From contig JAGAJV010000197.1 of assembly GCA_017625915.1 (NCBI GenBank), forward strand, positions 1 to 37,674: a stretch of DNA of 37,674 nucleotides, read 5' to 3'. The DNA comes from Clostridia bacterium. Its GTDB lineage: Bacteria; Bacillota; Clostridia; Oscillospirales; CAG-272. Each line of letters starts with the position of its first letter. The stretch's first letter is position 1. The notes beneath the pieces were generated by a model, which was not told where the DNA came from, ran no database searches, and saw only the letters and a program-made list of their open reading frames with translations. Positions 14,285 to 22,180 of the stretch are shown here, piece by piece. The position numbers and the translations under genes were made by a program.

Positions 14285-15649
14285 TTATTTATTTTTTAAT
14301 GCTTCGCAAGCTCTTTGTAATTGATTGTCCTCGCTGTCTGTATATTCAAAGGGACTCTTGCCTGCTAGCGCCTCGCTTAATTCAATTTCAATATTCGGTG
14401 TAATTCCAACGCCGTCATAGTTATCTGACATCGGTGGATTGTATTTGTTTGTTGTAAGACGGAGTCCCGTTCCGTCGGGTAGCATATAAACTGTTTGCAT
14501 TGAGCCCTTACCATAGGTTTTTGTTCCTACGATAATTGCCTTTTCGTAATCCTTTAGCGCACAGGTAAATAGCTCGGCTGCGCTTGCAGTATTTTCGTTT
14601 GTAAGAACTGCCATTTTTTCTATGCCCTTTAGGTAGCTTGCATCTGATTTATATGTTTTTTGTATATTACCGTTTGCATCGGTTACATGAGCTATATCTC
14701 CCTCGGGTAGTAAATAATCAAGCATTTCAACAACTGATGAAAGTGTTCCGCCCGGATTATTTCTCATATCAAACACCAAGGATGTTACGCCCTTTGACAT
14801 TAAATCCTCAATTGCGTTTTTAAATTGATTTGGAACTGCATTATTAAACTCTATAACACGAACAACGCCGATTGTCTTATCGTATTCATACTGATGATAG
14901 AATACTGTTTCCGTTTCTACCTTAGCTCTTGTGGCTGTAACGGTTATTTCCTCTCCATCTCTTACAAGGGTAAGCGTAACCTTTGTTCCCTCCTCGCCCT
15001 TGACCTTTTCAAGAGCTACATAATAGCCTAACTGGCTAACGCTTTCGCCATTTACATATGTTATAATGTCGCCCGCCTTAATGCCTGCCTTATGGGCTGG
15101 GGAATTTTCCATAACGGATAGGATTTTTATAGCATTATATTCCTCATTATAGTTTGCATATACGCCGATACCAACAGTATTGCCTTGATTTTCCTGTGTA
15201 ATGCTTTTGAAATCGTCGGCGGTGTAATATTCACCATATCTATCGCCTGCGCCTGCCACATATCCGTTTAATACATAATATAATAGCTGTTCCTCGTCGA
15301 TTTCGTTTGCATATAGATTTCTATAATAGTAGTCGATTGTAGCCAGCTTATAGTAAAGCTCAATATTTCGGCTTTCCTCCGGCAACGAATTATACATTTC
15401 AATAATAGAGGCAAAGACATCCATTTCGCCATATTTATTTTCAAGCTGTGCCTTATAATTATCCAGCTGACTTTTATATTCCTCTGCCATTTCGGCTTTT
15501 TCCTTATTGTTAATGCTATCAACAATAATGAATGTTATTTCAAAGGTAAAAAGTATTGCCAAAAGAATAGATAATATAAAGACTAATAGGCTGATTTGCT
15601 TTTTAGGCTTTCCTTGCTCTATTTCATAATTTTCAAATTGGTTATCCAT
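14285..15649 (-). CDS. S41-family C-terminal processing protease, membrane-anchored
   Basis: The product is 454 residues. A cytoplasmic tail (about 1-18) precedes one membrane helix (about 19-44, SLLVFILSILLAILFTFEIT), which puts the rest outside the cell. A PDZ domain (about 165-245) contains IKAGDIITYVNGESV. The S41 domain (about 265-435) has NTASAAEL with the nucleophilic Ser, and GTKTYGKGSMQ with the general-base Lys some 25 residues later. It degrades or trims secreted proteins by recognising their C-termini. GAGGAG lies six bases before the ATG. It is the second gene of the operon. It lacks the extra C-terminal peptidoglycan-binding domain of Bacillus CtpA and CtpB. Confidence 0.93.
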   Translation of the reverse strand: MDNQFENYEIEQGKPKKQISLLVFILSILLAILFTFEITFIIVDSINNKEKAEMAEEYKSQLDNYKAQLENKYGEMDVFASIIEMYNSLPEESRNIELYYKLATIDYYYRNLYANEIDEEQLLYYVLNGYVAGAGDRYGEYYTADDFKSITQENQGNTVGIGVYANYNEEYNAIKILSVMENSPAHKAGIKAGDIITYVNGESVSQLGYYVALEKVKGEEGTKVTLTLVRDGEEITVTATRAKVETETVFYHQYEYDKTIGVVRVIEFNNAVPNQFKNAIEDLMSKGVTSLVFDMRNNPGGTLSSVVEMLDYLLPEGDIAHVTDANGNIQKTYKSDASYLKGIEKMAVLTNENTASAAELFTCALKDYEKAIIVGTKTYGKGSMQTVYMLPDGTGLRLTTNKYNPPMSDNYDGVGITPNIEIELSEALAGKSPFEYTDSEDNQLQRACEALKNK

Positions 15650-15691
15650 TAATGCTCCTCTTTAAAACGAGAGTATAAACAAGAGGTCAAA

Positions 15692-16777
15692 TTAGAATTT
15701 AATTGGCTTTGAGGTCAAGTAGCGCTTAACCATTAATGCAACCTTAAAGGTGATTGCGTGGTCAAACTCGCGAAGGTCAAGACCTGTAAGCTTTCTTATT
15801 TTTTCAAGTCTGTATACAAGTGTATTTCTGTGTACAAAGAGCTTTCTTGAGGTTTCGGACACATTCAGGTTATTTTCAAAGAAAACTTGAATTGTTTGTA
15901 ATGTTTCCTTATCAAGTGTTTCAAGTGAGCCGTGCTTAAATACCTCTGTTAAAAACATTTCGCAAAGAGTTGTTGGTAATTGATAGATAAGTCTGCCAAT
16001 GCCAAGATTTTCGTAGCTGATAATTTCCTTTTCGCTTTCGAATACCTTGCCAACCTCAATAGCAATTTGCGCTTCCTTATAGGAGCGAGCTAAGTCCTTA
16101 ATGTTTTCAACTATTGTACCGATACCAACTCCAACTCTGCAATAGAATTCAGAGCTTAATGTATCGGAAATGCTTTGTGCAAGCTGCTCAAGGTCCTGTG
16201 ATGTAACATCATCATCAAACTCACGAACAACTACAATGTCCTGATCTCCTGTGGAAATTACATAATCCTTGGATTTATCGGGGAACATATTTTGAATTAT
16301 ATCAAAGGGTAATAAATCTGTTCTTGAGTAGAAGCGAATCAGGAAAACTGCTCTTAATTCATTTCCGTCAAAGCGAAGCTCCTTGCTTTTTGCATAAATA
16401 TCGCCCGGGAGAATGTTATCCATAATGATATTTTTGATAAATGAGCTTTTATCAAATTTCTCATCATAGAGATTTTTAATGTTTGATAGGGAAATTGCAA
16501 GAATTGAGGAATACTTTTCAGCAACCTTGTCACCGCCCTCAACAAACACCATAAATTCAGCCTTTGCGCCACTGCCGATATGCTGATATGTGTAGCCGTC
16601 AACTACCATACGGTCTGTGGTGTATGCCATTTCTTCCTTTGCCTTTTCGTGAACATTACCAATTCTTGAAAGCTCACTGCATGCAATTACAGCACCTGTA
16701 TCGTCAATAACTCCGATAACACGGTCAACTGCATCGTGCATTTGGTGAATGATACCTTGGAACAATCTGTTAGACAT
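15692..16777 (-). CDS. CdaR/PucR-family transcriptional regulator
   Basis: The product is 361 residues. The N-terminal sensory region (about 1-130, starting MSNRLFQGIIHQMHDAVDRV) resembles the putative sugar-diacid-recognition domain. A GGDEF-like middle domain (about 165-255) contains YCRVGVGIGTIVENIKDLA. The C-terminal PucR-type HTH (about 295-355) has NNLNVSETSRKLFVHRNTLV and YRLEKIRKLTGLDLREF. Family members activate genes for uptake or use of sugar diacids or purines. Here it leads an operon with protease, greA and lysS, so its real targets cannot be inferred from context. GGAGGG before the ATG and a promoter at 16832-16860 mark the operon start. Confidence 0.85.
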   Translation of the reverse strand: MSNRLFQGIIHQMHDAVDRVIGVIDDTGAVIACSELSRIGNVHEKAKEEMAYTTDRMVVDGYTYQHIGSGAKAEFMVFVEGGDKVAEKYSSILAISLSNIKNLYDEKFDKSSFIKNIIMDNILPGDIYAKSKELRFDGNELRAVFLIRFYSRTDLLPFDIIQNMFPDKSKDYVISTGDQDIVVVREFDDDVTSQDLEQLAQSISDTLSSEFYCRVGVGIGTIVENIKDLARSYKEAQIAIEVGKVFESEKEIISYENLGIGRLIYQLPTTLCEMFLTEVFKHGSLETLDKETLQTIQVFFENNLNVSETSRKLFVHRNTLVYRLEKIRKLTGLDLREFDHAITFKVALMVKRYLTSKPIKF

Positions 16778-16805
16778 ATTTTACCCTCCGAAATTTTCGT
16801 GATTT

Positions 16806-16820
16806 TGTGCAAAATGTGCA
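16806..16820. promoter_or_regulatory. TGTGCA direct repeat downstream of the promoter (candidate operator)
   Basis: TGTGCAAAATGTGCA sits between the -10 and the ribosome binding site of the CdaR-like gene. A related GTGATTTTACAC lies at 16902-16913. Position and repetition suggest autoregulation, which is inference. Confidence 0.4.
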
Positions 16821-16831
16821 TTGTTTTTATC

Positions 16832-16860
16832 ATTTTACACTATTTTTGGGCTTTTTTCAA
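16832..16860 (-). promoter_or_regulatory. Promoter of the regulator-protease-greA-lysS operon
   Basis: TTGAAA (16855-16860) and TAAAAT (16832-16837) on the minus strand are 17 bases apart, about 55 bases before the ATG at 16777. No other good promoter was seen inside the operon. Confidence 0.65.
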
Positions 16861-16919
16861 TAGTTTTTTTAAAGTTTTTTGTGAAAGTTGCACATTTTTT
16901 TGTGATTTTACACAAAAGA

Positions 16920-17666
16920 CTATAATTCTGTTTCATACGCAATACAGGCAAGTGTAAACGGCGCTGCTGTTTCGCACCTTAAAATTCTTTTGCCAAGTCC
17001 TGCCAAATGGATGGATTTTTCCTTAGCAAGCTGAACCTCATTCAGGCTAAAGCCTCCCTCTGAGCCGATAATTATGGCAATATCCTTTTCAATTGTATTT
17101 TTTTGTAAAATTTCCCTAAGAGGTAATGTGCCATCTCCCTCATAGCATAAAATTGCAAGGGAAGCCTTTGATGCTTCCTCTATCATTTCCTTAAAGCTAA
17201 GAATTTTTTCAACCTTAGGAATAATGCCTCGTCCGCTTTGCTTTGATGCGCTTTCGGAAATTTTAGCATAGCGCTCAATTTTCTTTTTTTCGTCCTTTTT
17301 ATCTAGCTTAACAACGCATCTTTCAGAGGAAAATGGGATAATCTCACATGCGCCGCATTCAACTGATTTTTGAATTATGGTTTCCATTTTATCGCCCTTT
17401 GATAGCGCTTGATACAGCTTAATTTCATATTTTGGCTCAGTATCGCTTTGCATTTCGCTATCAACTATTGCAAATACTGCATTATCTGTAAATTTTGATA
17501 ATGTACAATTATATACCGTTTTTTGCATATCGCACACCTCAATTTTTTCACCCACTGCCATTCTCAATGAACGGGAAATATGATGTGCATCGTCACCGCT
17601 TATTAATATTGTTTTTTGACCGTTTTCCTCGCTGATTTGCTCCTTGCGAATAAAAAATCTAGGCAT
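16920..17666 (-). CDS. rsmE: 16S rRNA (uracil-1498-N3)-methyltransferase RsmE
   Basis: The product is 248 residues. The N-terminal PUA-like part begins MPRFFIRKEQ and contains ISGDDAHHISRSLRM. The C-terminal SPOUT knot carries IIGSEGGFSLNEV and LGKRILRCETAAPF, which bind S-adenosylmethionine. It methylates U1498 of 16S rRNA in the assembled 30S subunit. ATG 17666 with GAGGTG is chosen over TTG 17687, since MPRFF is the family start. It has its own promoter. It is not next to prmA, its frequent partner in other Firmicutes. A hairpin array lies just upstream. Confidence 0.94.
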   Translation of the reverse strand: MPRFFIRKEQISEENGQKTILISGDDAHHISRSLRMAVGEKIEVCDMQKTVYNCTLSKFTDNAVFAIVDSEMQSDTEPKYEIKLYQALSKGDKMETIIQKSVECGACEIIPFSSERCVVKLDKKDEKKKIERYAKISESASKQSGRGIIPKVEKILSFKEMIEEASKASLAILCYEGDGTLPLREILQKNTIEKDIAIIIGSEGGFSLNEVQLAKEKSIHLAGLGKRILRCETAAPFTLACIAYETEL

Positions 17667-17696
17667 ATCGCACCTCGTTTTCTTCAATATGTATAT

Positions 17697-17725
17697 ATAT
17701 TAGCATTTTAGGCTATGTTTGTCAA
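17697..17725 (-). promoter_or_regulatory. Promoter of rsmE (TTGACA-17-TAATAT)
   Basis: On the minus strand TTGACA (17720-17725) and TAATAT (17697-17702) are 17 bases apart and lie about 30 bases before the rsmE ATG. Confidence 0.75.
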
Positions 17726-17730
17726 GGATT

Positions 17731-17898
17731 ATCAGTGGTTAGTGATTAGTGGTTAGTTTTCACATTTTCGCTTGCGAAAATATATCGAATTTAACGCAGT
17801 TAAATATATCGAATTTGCCAAGCAAATATATCGAGCCAAAGGCATATCGCGTGCATAGCACATATTTAGTGTTCAGTGGTCAGGGGTTAGTGGTTAGT
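17731..17898. repeat. Hairpin array with constant ATATCGA linker, flanked by GTGGTTAG-rich repeats
   Basis: Five different palindromes stand in a row: stem TTTTCGC (17764-17781), TTTAAC (17789-17805), TTTGC (17813-17827), GCC-AAA-GGC (17835-17843) and GTGC-ATA-GCAC (17851-17861). Each is followed by the 7-base word ATATCGA, ATATCGA, ATATCGA, ATATCGC or ATATTTA. On both sides lie degenerate copies of CAGTGGTTAGTGATTAGTGG (17733-17755 and 17874-17897). The whole 168-base block contains no gene and looks like a mobile or expanding short repeat unit. Confidence 0.8.
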
Positions 17899-17916
17899 AA
17901 GTTGGTAAATTTATTT

Positions 17917-18225
17917 TCAATGCCTTTTGCAATATTCTAAAAAGCTCATAGCTTGCATTTTTCTATATCTATCGCAATTCTCTCTTACATCCTTATTATG
18001 CAAATCACATAAATGCTCCATCCACTCACGATTTTCTTCGGTGTTTTGCCATCTCATTTCTTCAAGTAAAAATGCTAACAGCTCCTCATATAAACGGTTG
18101 TAATCATCCTTTATAAGCAGCTCACTATGCTCTCTCAAATAACAAAATATGTGTCTTGCAAAATCTAATGAGTTATAATTTAATTTTATAAATCGTTTTA
18201 TATCTCGCTTATTTAATTTTTTCAT
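17917..18225 (-). CDS. Unrecognised 102-residue charged protein
   Basis: The product is 102 residues, mainly helical and rich in Arg, Lys, Glu and aromatic residues (MKKLNKRDIKRFIKLNYNSL at the start, FLEYCKRH at the end), with four Cys. There are no membrane helices or signal peptide. AAGGAGAA stands before the ATG, so it is very probably translated. It is divergent from a small HTH gene across 103 bases that hold two palindromes. The pair could be an autoregulated two-gene module, such as a toxin-antitoxin or a regulator with its target. I do not recognise the family. Confidence 0.6.
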   Translation of the reverse strand: MKKLNKRDIKRFIKLNYNSLDFARHIFCYLREHSELLIKDDYNRLYEELLAFLLEEMRWQNTEENREWMEHLCDLHNKDVRENCDRYRKMQAMSFLEYCKRH

Positions 18226-18251
18226 TTTATTTCTCCTTTATATATCCTTAT

Positions 18252-18300
18252 TTAAGTATATACTTAATTATGAGAATTGTCAAGTAAGTATATGTTTACT
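18252..18300. promoter_or_regulatory. Two related palindromes in a divergent intergenic region
   Basis: TTAAGTATATACTTAA (18252-18267) is a perfect 16-base palindrome. AGTAAGTATATGTTTACT (18283-18300) is an imperfect relative sharing AAGTATAT. They lie between the 102-residue protein gene and the HTH gene and are good candidate operators for the HTH protein. Confidence 0.6.
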
Positions 18301-18328
18301 AAAATATATACAAAAGGAGAGTGATAAA

Positions 18329-18538
18329 ATGATTAAATTAACTCTTGATAAATATATTGACAGTTGCAAGATTTCAAGATACGCGCTAGCTCAAATGACG
18401 GGGATTCGCTATCAGATTATAGACAACTACTATAAGAACAAGGTAGTTCGTTACGACAGTGATGTTCTTAATAAAATATGTACTGCTCTTGATTGTAAAA
18501 TTGCTGATATAATAGATTTTAGTAAGGACACTAAATAA
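18329..18538 (+). CDS. Small XRE-family HTH protein
   Basis: The product is 69 residues, HTH across about 14-62 (ISRYALAQMTGIRYQIIDNY), ending ICTALDCKIADIIDFSK as in short Cro/C1-type proteins. AAGGAGAG lies nine bases before the ATG. It is the same length and class as the restriction controller at 10733-10942, but the recognition helices differ. It probably binds the palindromes just upstream and controls itself and the divergent 102-residue protein. Confidence 0.8.
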   Translation: MIKLTLDKYIDSCKISRYALAQMTGIRYQIIDNYYKNKVVRYDSDVLNKICTALDCKIADIIDFSKDTK

Positions 18539-18547
18539 TTCGTATAT

Positions 18548-18592
18548 AAAATGCACTTTAAAAGAAAACAACTTTTTAAAGTGCATTTTTTA
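18548..18592 (+). terminator. Intrinsic terminator after the HTH gene
   Basis: AAAATGCACTTTAAAA (18548-18563) pairs with TTTTAAAGTGCATTTT (18574-18589), followed by TTATATTT. It separates the small HTH gene from the HtrA-like protease. Confidence 0.8.
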
Positions 18593-18719
18593 TATTTAGC
18601 AGATTGTTCTCGATTTTTTCAACTAGTTTTTTATTTGTCTTCATAAAACCGTCACATTCGTAGTGTAAAATATGTATCGTGAGATTAAGAGACACGGCAG
18701 AAAACGAAAAGAGGATAAA

Positions 18720-19904
18720 ATGTCAAATTACATTTACAATGATGATTTTACAGATTTAACCGAAAACGAGTCCAATGAAAAAAAGGGCTTAAGCAACAAT
18801 TTGATAATTATACTGGTTGTTGCCTGTGCTGTCTTTTCACTAATCTTTGGCTTAATTGGTGGGATGCTTGTTTCAAGAAACAGTCAGCCTATTAAAACTG
18901 AGGTTTACACAAACACTATCTATAAAGCACCTGTTGCTAATCAAATAGTTACTGCTGAGGGCGAAGCTGCTAAGCTTGCTGACGTTGTTGATTTAGTTCG
19001 TGACAGCGTCGTTGAAATACAGACAGAATATGTAGTTCACTCATATTATCAGGCTGTAAGAAGCGGTGCCGGTAGTGGTGTTATTGTTGGTGAATATCAG
19101 CTAGACGGAATTAAATCTGGCTATAATATAATTACTAATGCTCATGTAATACAGGGGCAAAACGCAAATGAAATTGCGACTAAAATTACAGTTATACTAA
19201 GAGATGGCACACAGTATTCTGCAAATTGCGTTGGCTATGATATTGATGGCGATATTGCGATTGTCAGAATAGAAGAAACAGAAAAAACACTTTCCTGTGC
19301 TTCATTCTCAGCAGATAACGACCTAAGAGTAGGTGATAGCGTAATAGCTATCGGAAACCCTCTTGGTGAGCTTGGCGGAAGCGTTACAACAGGCGTTATT
19401 AGCGCTCTCGACCGTGAAATTGAAATTGATGGAAATATAATGAATTTAATGCAGACAAATGCAGCTATTAACCCCGGTAACTCAGGCGGCGGTCTTTTTG
19501 ATATGAGTGGCCGTTTAGTTGGTATTGTTAATGCAAAATCCTCAGGTACAGGCATTGAGGGACTTGGCTTTGCTATTCCTTCTAAGGATGCTTGCAAAAT
19601 GTATGAGGATATAATAAATTACGGTTATGTAAAGGATAAGCCTTTTATAGGAGCTGTTTTTGCTGACTACATTGACGGTGCAGTAAGAATATATTCTCTT
19701 GAAAAGGGCTATAATGAAAAGGTATTCAGAACCGGTGATAAAATTATAGCAATCAATGGTACTGAGATTAGCTCTGCTTCCGATATTGGTTTTATAATCA
19801 GAAAAAGTGAAATTGGTTCTAAGCTGGAATTTACAGTAATTCGTGACAGAAAGCAAATTACTGTTGAGGCGACGGTTTTTGAATACACACCTAAAATAAA
19901 TTAG
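18720..19904 (+). CDS. HtrA/DegP-like serine protease, membrane-anchored
   Basis: The product is 394 residues. One membrane helix (about 27-51, NLIIILVVACAVFSLIFGLI) puts the catalytic part outside the cell. The S1C protease domain (about 85-275) has His142 in TNAHVIQG, Asp178 in DGDIAIV and Ser255 in NPGNSGGGLF. A single PDZ domain follows (about 290-390). It degrades misfolded envelope or secreted proteins. The start at 18720 with GAGGATAA is chosen over an ATG at 18672, which has no ribosome binding site. An OmpR-type two-component system follows 140 bases downstream on the same strand, the kind of system that often controls envelope proteases. Confidence 0.93.
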   Translation: MSNYIYNDDFTDLTENESNEKKGLSNNLIIILVVACAVFSLIFGLIGGMLVSRNSQPIKTEVYTNTIYKAPVANQIVTAEGEAAKLADVVDLVRDSVVEIQTEYVVHSYYQAVRSGAGSGVIVGEYQLDGIKSGYNIITNAHVIQGQNANEIATKITVILRDGTQYSANCVGYDIDGDIAIVRIEETEKTLSCASFSADNDLRVGDSVIAIGNPLGELGGSVTTGVISALDREIEIDGNIMNLMQTNAAINPGNSGGGLFDMSGRLVGIVNAKSSGTGIEGLGFAIPSKDACKMYEDIINYGYVKDKPFIGAVFADYIDGAVRIYSLEKGYNEKVFRTGDKIIAINGTEISSASDIGFIIRKSEIGSKLEFTVIRDRKQITVEATVFEYTPKIN

Positions 19905-19932
19905 ACTATATCTTTCTCTCCTTAAAATATGG

Positions 19933-19976
19933 AAATACAGCACGAAATCTAAACAATTAAGTGCTGTATTTTCCGT
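19933..19976 (+). terminator. Terminator after the HtrA-like gene
   Basis: AAATACAGCAC (19933-19943) pairs perfectly with GTGCTGTATTT (19961-19971) around a 17-base loop, then TTCCGTTTTG. The T tract is interrupted, so termination may be partial. Confidence 0.6.
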
Positions 19977-19996
19977 TTTGTATTAGGATGTAGGTC

Positions 19997-20025
19997 TTGC
20001 AATTGTGATTTATTTATGATACAAT
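19997..20025 (+). promoter_or_regulatory. Promoter of the plus-strand two-component system (TTGCAA-17-TACAAT)
   Basis: TTGCAA (19997-20002) and TACAAT (20020-20025) are 17 bases apart. The start codon follows at 20044, leaving a very short leader with GAGGTG. Confidence 0.65.
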
Positions 20026-20043
20026 ATTTATGAGGTGATGACA

Positions 20044-20742
20044 ATGCACAGATTACTAATAGTTGACGATGAGGAAATGATTAGAAAGCTCATTCGTAAA
20101 TATGCTGAATTTGAGGGCCACGAGGTTTGTGAGGCTTGTGACGGTATGGAGGCTGTTACCAAGTTCAGAAATGGCAATTTTGATTTAATTGTTATGGATA
20201 TTATGATGCCCGAGCTTGACGGCTTCTCTGCTTGCCGTGAAATCAGAAAGACATCTAATGTTCCTATTATTATGCTTTCAGCTCGCGGTGAGGAATATGA
20301 TAAAATAAATGGCTTTGAGATTGGTATTGACGATTATGTTGTTAAGCCATTTTCGCCTAAGGAGCTTCTTTTAAGAATAAACGCAATTATTAAAAGAACT
20401 GCAAAGGACAAGGCCGAGGAAAAGAAAAACGAGGTTGTTTCCCTTGCAAACGGCGGTCTTGTAGCTGACATTACTGCAAGAATAGTTTATATTGACGGTG
20501 AAAGAATTGATATGTCACCTAAGGAATACGAGTTGTTTTTCTATATGCTGAAAAACAAAAATATTGCTCTTTCAAGAGATAAGCTTTTACAGGACGTTTG
20601 GGGCTATGATTTCTTTGGCGACGATAGAACCCTTGATACACATATTAAGATTTTAAGAAAAAGTCTTGGCAGATACAGTGAATTTATAGTTACCATTCGC
20701 GGTATGGGCTATCGCTTTGAGGAAAAGCCTATACAGAGCTAA
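20044..20742 (+). CDS. OmpR/PhoB-family response regulator
   Basis: The product is 232 residues. The receiver domain (1-115) has the acidic pair VDDEE, phospho-acceptor Asp52 in VMDIMMPELDG, and Lys101 in VVKPFSP. The winged-helix output domain (about 135-230) ends ILRKSLGRYSEFIVTIRGMG followed by YRFEE. The start at 20044 is preferred to the GTG and ATG at 20035-20040, because those lie within the GAGGTGATG ribosome-binding region. Four bases separate it from its kinase. The gene is activated by phosphate from the downstream kinase. Its targets are unknown, with the upstream HtrA protease a natural guess. Confidence 0.93.
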   Translation: MHRLLIVDDEEMIRKLIRKYAEFEGHEVCEACDGMEAVTKFRNGNFDLIVMDIMMPELDGFSACREIRKTSNVPIIMLSARGEEYDKINGFEIGIDDYVVKPFSPKELLLRINAIIKRTAKDKAEEKKNEVVSLANGGLVADITARIVYIDGERIDMSPKEYELFFYMLKNKNIALSRDKLLQDVWGYDFFGDDRTLDTHIKILRKSLGRYSEFIVTIRGMGYRFEEKPIQS

Positions 20743-20745
20743 AAT

Positions 20746-22152
20746 ATGAAAAAAATTAATCTTTCCATTAAAACAAATATTTTTATTTCTATGCTTTCCT
20801 TAACGCTGGTTATGATAGGTATTCTTTGGACGCTACAGGGAATTTTCTTTAGCTCTTTATATAAGGCGACAAAGGAAAACGATATAGAAAGAGCATCTAA
20901 CCTTATTGTTGATAGCATTGGCACTGAAAATATTGAGGTTACTATAAATCAAATTGTTGACGAATATGACCTTTGCATACAGGTTTTTATGTGCAAGGAC
21001 GCAAGCGTTTTGTATAGTCCCGAATGTAAATCTAACGGCTGTATTATTCATCAGCTAACAAACGATGGACTGTATTATCATTGGCTAAACGGTATAAATA
21101 ACAGTGAAAATGGCATTTTCTCTGAAATCAGCAATGCTGAAAACGGTGACGATTTTCTGGTTTTAACAAGGCTTGTTACTGATACCAAGGGAGAGGTTTA
21201 CTTGCTTGTCTTAAATGCATCCGTTGAGCCTGTGCAGGCAACAATCAGCGCAGTAAGAGCAATGCTTATATTAATTTCTGTTTTATTCCTTGTTTCTGCT
21301 ACTGTTATTTCATTAATTCTTTCAAAAAGGCTTTCCTCGCCAATTATTAATATGAATAACAACGCAAAAAGGCTTGCCCGTGCTGATTATAATATTGAAT
21401 TTAACACTGACGGTCCTATTGAAATCAGAGAGCTTGCAAAAACTCTTAATATTACCACAAGAGAGCTTGGCAAGCTAGACTCTATGCAAAAGGAGCTTAT
21501 TGCAAATATTTCTCACGACCTGCGAACTCCCCTTACTATGATTTCGGGCTATGCCGAGGTTATGCGTGATATTCCCGACGAGAATACTAATGAAAACCTA
21601 CAGGTAATTATTGACGAAGCTGCTCGTCTTACATCTCTTGTAAACGACCTTTTAAATGTGTCTAAGCTTCAAGCAGGCACACAGACAATGAATATTCAAA
21701 GGATGAATTTAACAAGGGCTGTGGCTAATACCGTTGAAAGATATTCCCATTTTAAGGAGCATAACGACTTCACTATTACATTTGAATATGATAGCGAGGT
21801 TTACATTAATGCTGACGAAATCAGACTTTTACAGGTTATTTACAATCTTATAAATAATGCGATTAACTACACGGGTATTGATAAAACCGTTATAGTTACG
21901 CAGACTGTAGAAAATGATGTTGTAAGAATTTCTGTAAAGGATAGCGGCGAGGGTATCAAGGAAGAGGACTTACCTCTGATTTGGGATAGATACTACAAGG
22001 TTGACAAAATCCATAAGCGCGCAGTTATCGGCACAGGTCTTGGTCTTTCCATTGTAAAAAACATTCTCTTGCTTCACGGCTCACGCTTTGGCGTTTCCAG
22101 TGAAATTCACAAGGGCTCTGTTTTCTGGTTTGAATTTAAAATAACAGATTAA
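20746..22152 (+). CDS. Sensor histidine kinase (HAMP, HisKA, HATPase)
   Basis: The product is 468 residues. Two membrane helices (about 11-35 and 172-192) enclose an extracellular sensor of about 135 residues with four Cys (CIQVFMC and ECKSNGC). A HAMP linker follows (about 193-245, LSSPIINMNNNAKRLARADY). The H box is ISHDLRTPL with His257. The ATP-binding domain shows the N box (NLINNAINYT), the G1 box (DSGEGI) and the G2 box (GTGLGLSIV). It pairs with the response regulator four bases upstream. The paired cysteines could respond to redox state, which is speculation. Confidence 0.93.
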   Translation: MKKINLSIKTNIFISMLSLTLVMIGILWTLQGIFFSSLYKATKENDIERASNLIVDSIGTENIEVTINQIVDEYDLCIQVFMCKDASVLYSPECKSNGCIIHQLTNDGLYYHWLNGINNSENGIFSEISNAENGDDFLVLTRLVTDTKGEVYLLVLNASVEPVQATISAVRAMLILISVLFLVSATVISLILSKRLSSPIINMNNNAKRLARADYNIEFNTDGPIEIRELAKTLNITTRELGKLDSMQKELIANISHDLRTPLTMISGYAEVMRDIPDENTNENLQVIIDEAARLTSLVNDLLNVSKLQAGTQTMNIQRMNLTRAVANTVERYSHFKEHNDFTITFEYDSEVYINADEIRLLQVIYNLINNAINYTGIDKTVIVTQTVENDVVRISVKDSGEGIKEEDLPLIWDRYYKVDKIHKRAVIGTGLGLSIVKNILLLHGSRFGVSSEIHKGSVFWFEFKITD

Positions 22153-22180
22153 AAAATCTCTGCAAATGCAGAGATTTTTT
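22151..22180. terminator. Shared bidirectional terminator between convergent kinase genes
   Basis: AAAAAATCTCTGC (22151-22163) pairs with GCAGAGATTTTTT (22168-22180). It ends both two-component operons, and the stop codons of both kinases fall within or next to the stem. Confidence 0.85.

Noticed and set aside
17764..17861. CRISPR array
   Set aside because: The constant unit is only seven bases and the variable parts are palindromes of changing length; there are no 25-40 base repeats and no cas genes.
18672..18719. Upstream ATG giving the HtrA-like protein 16 more residues
   Set aside because: No ribosome binding site precedes it, the extra residues are basic and unlike the family, and GAGGATAA stands properly before the ATG at 18720.
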